Assembly (NCBI RefSeq): GCF_003052515.2
Contig: NZ_QARE02000013.1
Span: 112,841 to 176,840, forward strand
Reading direction: 5' to 3'
Source of the DNA: Pseudomonas sp. RIT409
GTDB lineage: Bacteria > Pseudomonadota > Gammaproteobacteria > Pseudomonadales > Pseudomonadaceae
Length of the DNA stretch: 64,000 bases
Of this stretch, positions 62,035 through 64,000 are shown piece after piece (within the stretch, counting starts at the first letter, position 1; each line of letters opens with the position of its first letter). A program made the position numbers and the translations under genes. The notes under the pieces are model-generated. The model was not told where the DNA came from. It ran no database searches and was given only the letters and a program-made list of their open reading frames with translations.

Positions 62035-62137
62035 GAATCAGGTTGCCAGCAGGTCTCTGAGTGAATGGCTTAGCCGACCATTATCAACCGAACGGGACCG
62101 ATACGTGCAGTTCGTTCGTCGAGCACCTGGTTTGCCA

Positions 62138-63040
62138 TCACTCGACCGCCGCCATCAAGCCAACGATCCAATCGATGAACACCCGCAATTTGAGGCTGAT
62201 GTGTCGGTTGGGTGGGTAGGCGACGAACATTGGCATCGTGTCCAGTTGCCAATCTTCGAACAGCGGCAGCAATTCGCCTCTCTCTACGGCCTCTCTGGCC
62301 ATGTACGTCGGCAGCCAAAGCACGCCCACACCGGCCAGCCCGGCAGCGATGTAAGCGTTGCCGTCATCAACGGCCAGCGCGTAGCGGCTCTGTACAGGAA
62401 CGGTTTCGTCGCCACGCCGGGTGACGATGGGAAACAGCTTACCGGTGCGCGCCCATCGATAGCCGACGATGCGATGGCGTGGGTCTTCCAGATCGCGGGG
62501 ATGGTGCGGCGTGCCCGCGCGTTGCAGGTAGCTGGGCGATGCGTAAACGCGCAATTGCAGCTCACCGATGCGTCGGGCCATGAGGGATTGATCCGTCAGC
62601 TCGCCGCCGCGCACCACGCAATCGACGTTTTCACCGATCAGATCGACCCTGCGATCGCTGACCCCCAAGTCGATCTGGATATCCGGGTACTTCGCGTAAA
62701 ACGCGGGCAGTGCCGGGATCAGGATGAATCGGGCAAAGGGACTGGGCACATCGACCCGCAGGCGCCCTCGGGGAAGCACCGCGGCGGCGGACAGGCTGGT
62801 TTCGGCGTCGTCCACGTCGGCCAGCACCCGCACTGCCCGGTCGTAATAAGCGGCGCCGTCCGCCGTGACATTGACTTTGCGCGTAGTGCGGTTCAACAGC
62901 TTGACCCGCAGACGCGCTTCGAGCTGTTGAATCAACTGGGTCACACTGGTTTTGCTCATGTACAGGGTTTCGGCGGCCTTGGTGAAACTGCCGGTTTCGA
63001 CCACACGAACGAACGCCTGCATCGCATCGAACCGGTCCAT
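62138..63040 (-). CDS. LysR family transcriptional regulator
   Basis: A 300-residue LTTR with an N-terminal winged helix (MDRFDAMQAFVRVVETGSFTK-like start, then SVTQLIQQLEARLRVKLLNRTTR) and a C-terminal periplasmic-binding-like effector domain. GGAGG precedes the ATG at 63040; the frame extends 32 codons upstream without a ribosome site. It is divergent from a RidA-family gene, with a LysR-type inverted repeat between them. Confidence 0.93.
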   Translation of the reverse strand: MDRFDAMQAFVRVVETGSFTKAAETLYMSKTSVTQLIQQLEARLRVKLLNRTTRKVNVTADGAAYYDRAVRVLADVDDAETSLSAAAVLPRGRLRVDVPSPFARFILIPALPAFYAKYPDIQIDLGVSDRRVDLIGENVDCVVRGGELTDQSLMARRIGELQLRVYASPSYLQRAGTPHHPRDLEDPRHRIVGYRWARTGKLFPIVTRRGDETVPVQSRYALAVDDGNAYIAAGLAGVGVLWLPTYMAREAVERGELLPLFEDWQLDTMPMFVAYPPNRHISLKLRVFIDWIVGLMAAVE

Positions 63041-63064
63041 CACGCCTCCGCAATCCAATGGGAT

Positions 63065-63083
63065 TGTTTGGAATTCACAAACA
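63065..63083. promoter_or_regulatory. LysR-type operator between the LysR and RidA-family genes
   Basis: TGTTTG, GAATTCA, CAAACA is a 6-bp inverted repeat with a 7-base centre. It lies 25 bases upstream of the LysR ATG and about 186 bases from the RidA-family ATG. LysR regulators often bind such T-N11-A dyads and repress their own gene while activating the divergent one. Confidence 0.6.
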
Positions 63084-63268
63084 GTGCTGCACACGGTTGC
63101 GCGTTTATCGAGCCGATGCAACCCCCTTACAGTCACGTCATCGTCCGGCTACGCACGTAAGGCCGCTGGGCCGTGGGCGTGGCCGTTTTCCCGGCATGCC
63201 CCACGACCCGAACCTTTCTTGCGCAGCCCTCATTACGGGCCGGTTTCGGCCCATTGCTGGAGATTCAC

Positions 63269-63670
63269 ATGACAGTTCGTGAGGTTGTTTTTCCACCAGG
63301 TCGGCAAGCGCTGTACGAGCGCAACCACTATTCCCCAGCGGTCAAGGCCAATGGCCTGCTGTTCGTCTCGGGGCAAGTGGGCAGCCGCGAGGACGGCTCC
63401 CCGGAGCCCGAACTCACGGCGCAGGTCAGGCGCGCGTTCATCAACCTGAATGCGATCCTGAAAGAAGCGGGGTGTACGTTCGATGATGTGATCGATGTGC
63501 AGGTCTTTATCGTGGATCCGCAGACGCGTTTCGAGACCATTTGGAGCGTTGTTCCCGAGTTCTGGGGCGAAGCGCCCTACCCCACGGTGACGGCGGTGGG
63601 TGTGACTTGGTTGTACGGGTTCGATTTTGAAATCAAGGTGATTGCGAAGCTTCCAGGGAATTCGGCTTGA
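63269..63670 (+). CDS. RidA family protein (Arg-less subgroup)
   Basis: A 133-residue member of the RidA/YjgF family, with RQALYERNHYSPAVKANGLLFVSGQVG at the N-terminal half and a WSVVPEFWGEAPYPTVTAVGV end. In active imine/enamine deaminases an Arg lies in the P-A-R-S/T motif; here the segment reads PTVTAVGV, so that Arg is replaced. The protein may have another binding or hydrolytic role. CTGGAG precedes the ATG at 63269. It is divergent from a LysR gene, which may regulate it. Confidence 0.9.
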   Translation: MTVREVVFPPGRQALYERNHYSPAVKANGLLFVSGQVGSREDGSPEPELTAQVRRAFINLNAILKEAGCTFDDVIDVQVFIVDPQTRFETIWSVVPEFWGEAPYPTVTAVGVTWLYGFDFEIKVIAKLPGNSA

Positions 63671-64000
63671 GGGCGAGTTCCTTGCGTTGCCTTTGATTGA
63701 TCCTCGCGCTCGCTCAGGGGATGCATTCGATGTGAGGCAGCGTCACCGTCGCCAATGGATCAGCCCTCGGTTTCGGGACCCGTATAGCCTGGTTAAGGGC
63801 GCCGCTGAGATCGGAGCAGATCCGTTGGCGCGTAGGCTGGGAGCTAGGGTTTCGCCCCGTACGGGCGACTCCATTTTGTCTTGGCAAAATGGAGGAAAAC
63901 CGCTTGCTCCTGGTTTGGCCCTGACTGCGTCAGGGTCCCTTCCCTCCGGCGCCGTTCCGTGGGCACGCCGCGGACGGCCATCCATGGCCGCGCGGCTCTC
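63671..64000. repeat. Hairpin-rich non-coding repeat at the window end
   Basis: From about 63840 the sequence carries four successive inverted repeats: CGCCC/GGGCG (63853-63867), CCATTTTG/CAAAATGG (63871-63892), CCCTGAC/GTCAGGG (63919-63935) and GGCCAT/ATGGCC (63976-63989). The wording resembles long intergenic repeats I recall from many Pseudomonas chromosomes. No ORF with a ribosome site was found; frames in it look non-coding. Confidence 0.55.

Noticed and set aside
63743..63985. 80-codon minus-strand frame in the terminal repeat
   Set aside because: Lies in hairpin-rich repeat sequence, has no ribosome site and a composition typical of non-coding GC-rich DNA.

Overview
The window is a stretch of Pseudomonas chromosome, most likely from the P. 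fluorescens lineage. It is GC-rich and carries REP-type intergenic repeats. The block kdp - abhydrolases - thioesterase - gpsA - hybrid sensor - fabAB - pirin/dienelactone hydrolase - htpG - BraB/BrnQ - sucDC-lpd-sucBA - sdhBADC - gltA follows the order I recall from other pseudomonads, such as the PA1580-PA1636 region of P. aeruginosa. I see no tRNA, rRNA, CRISPR array, prophage or insertion sequence. The left edge cuts kdpD and the right edge runs into a hairpin-rich non-coding repeat.

Layout. 1-5345: the kdpFABC-D potassium pump and sensor operon (minus strand), with a T-rich KdpE-like site upstream. 5382-11676: minus-strand housekeeping genes (AI-2E family permease, DUF4892 protein, two overlapping alpha/beta hydrolases, hotdog thioesterase, sixA, DUF4389 protein, gpsA). 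11940-15870: a hybrid histidine kinase of the PA1611 type and fabA-fabB, with a palindrome upstream of fabA. 16072-21727: pirin, dienelactone hydrolase, htpG with an RpoH-type promoter, a 14-codon Cys-rich mini-ORF, a small coiled-coil lipoprotein and a branched-chain amino acid carrier. 22135-35361: the TCA block, with sdhCDAB-sucAB-lpd-sucCD on the minus strand and gltA divergent from it. 35386-40963: START-domain protein, Cys-cluster protein, a Pro/Ala-rich lipoprotein, a MocR-type regulator, a DUF4398/OmpA lipoprotein pair and a periplasmic solute-binding protein. 41099-44970: etfBA divergent from ETF-ubiquinone oxidoreductase, with a PsrA-like site overlapping the oxidoreductase promoter region.

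45081-64000 is more accessory: an AraC regulator beside a zinc alcohol dehydrogenase; a D-galactonate operon (dgoK-dgoA-dgoD-MFS, then an IclR regulator) with a promoter and a perfect 17-bp operator-like palindrome; an acyltransferase-3; an amidase-signature enzyme preceded by a tiny overlapping ORF; a FetAB-type ABC exporter; a membrane GGDEF-EAL protein; a methyltransferase; a membrane-anchored beta-propeller; and a divergent LysR/RidA-family pair.

Working together, the TCA and ETF genes make the respiratory core: citrate synthase, 2-oxoglutarate dehydrogenase, succinyl-CoA synthetase and succinate dehydrogenase, plus electron entry from acyl-CoA dehydrogenases. The dgo genes would take galactonate to pyruvate and glyceraldehyde 3-phosphate. 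I did not find a clearly new multi-gene system. The most novel signals are small: the Cys-rich mini-ORF upstream of htpG, the overlapping leader ORF and altered signature of the amidase, inverted repeats in the etf region, an unassigned ORF behind the GGDEF-EAL gene, and the terminal hairpin array.
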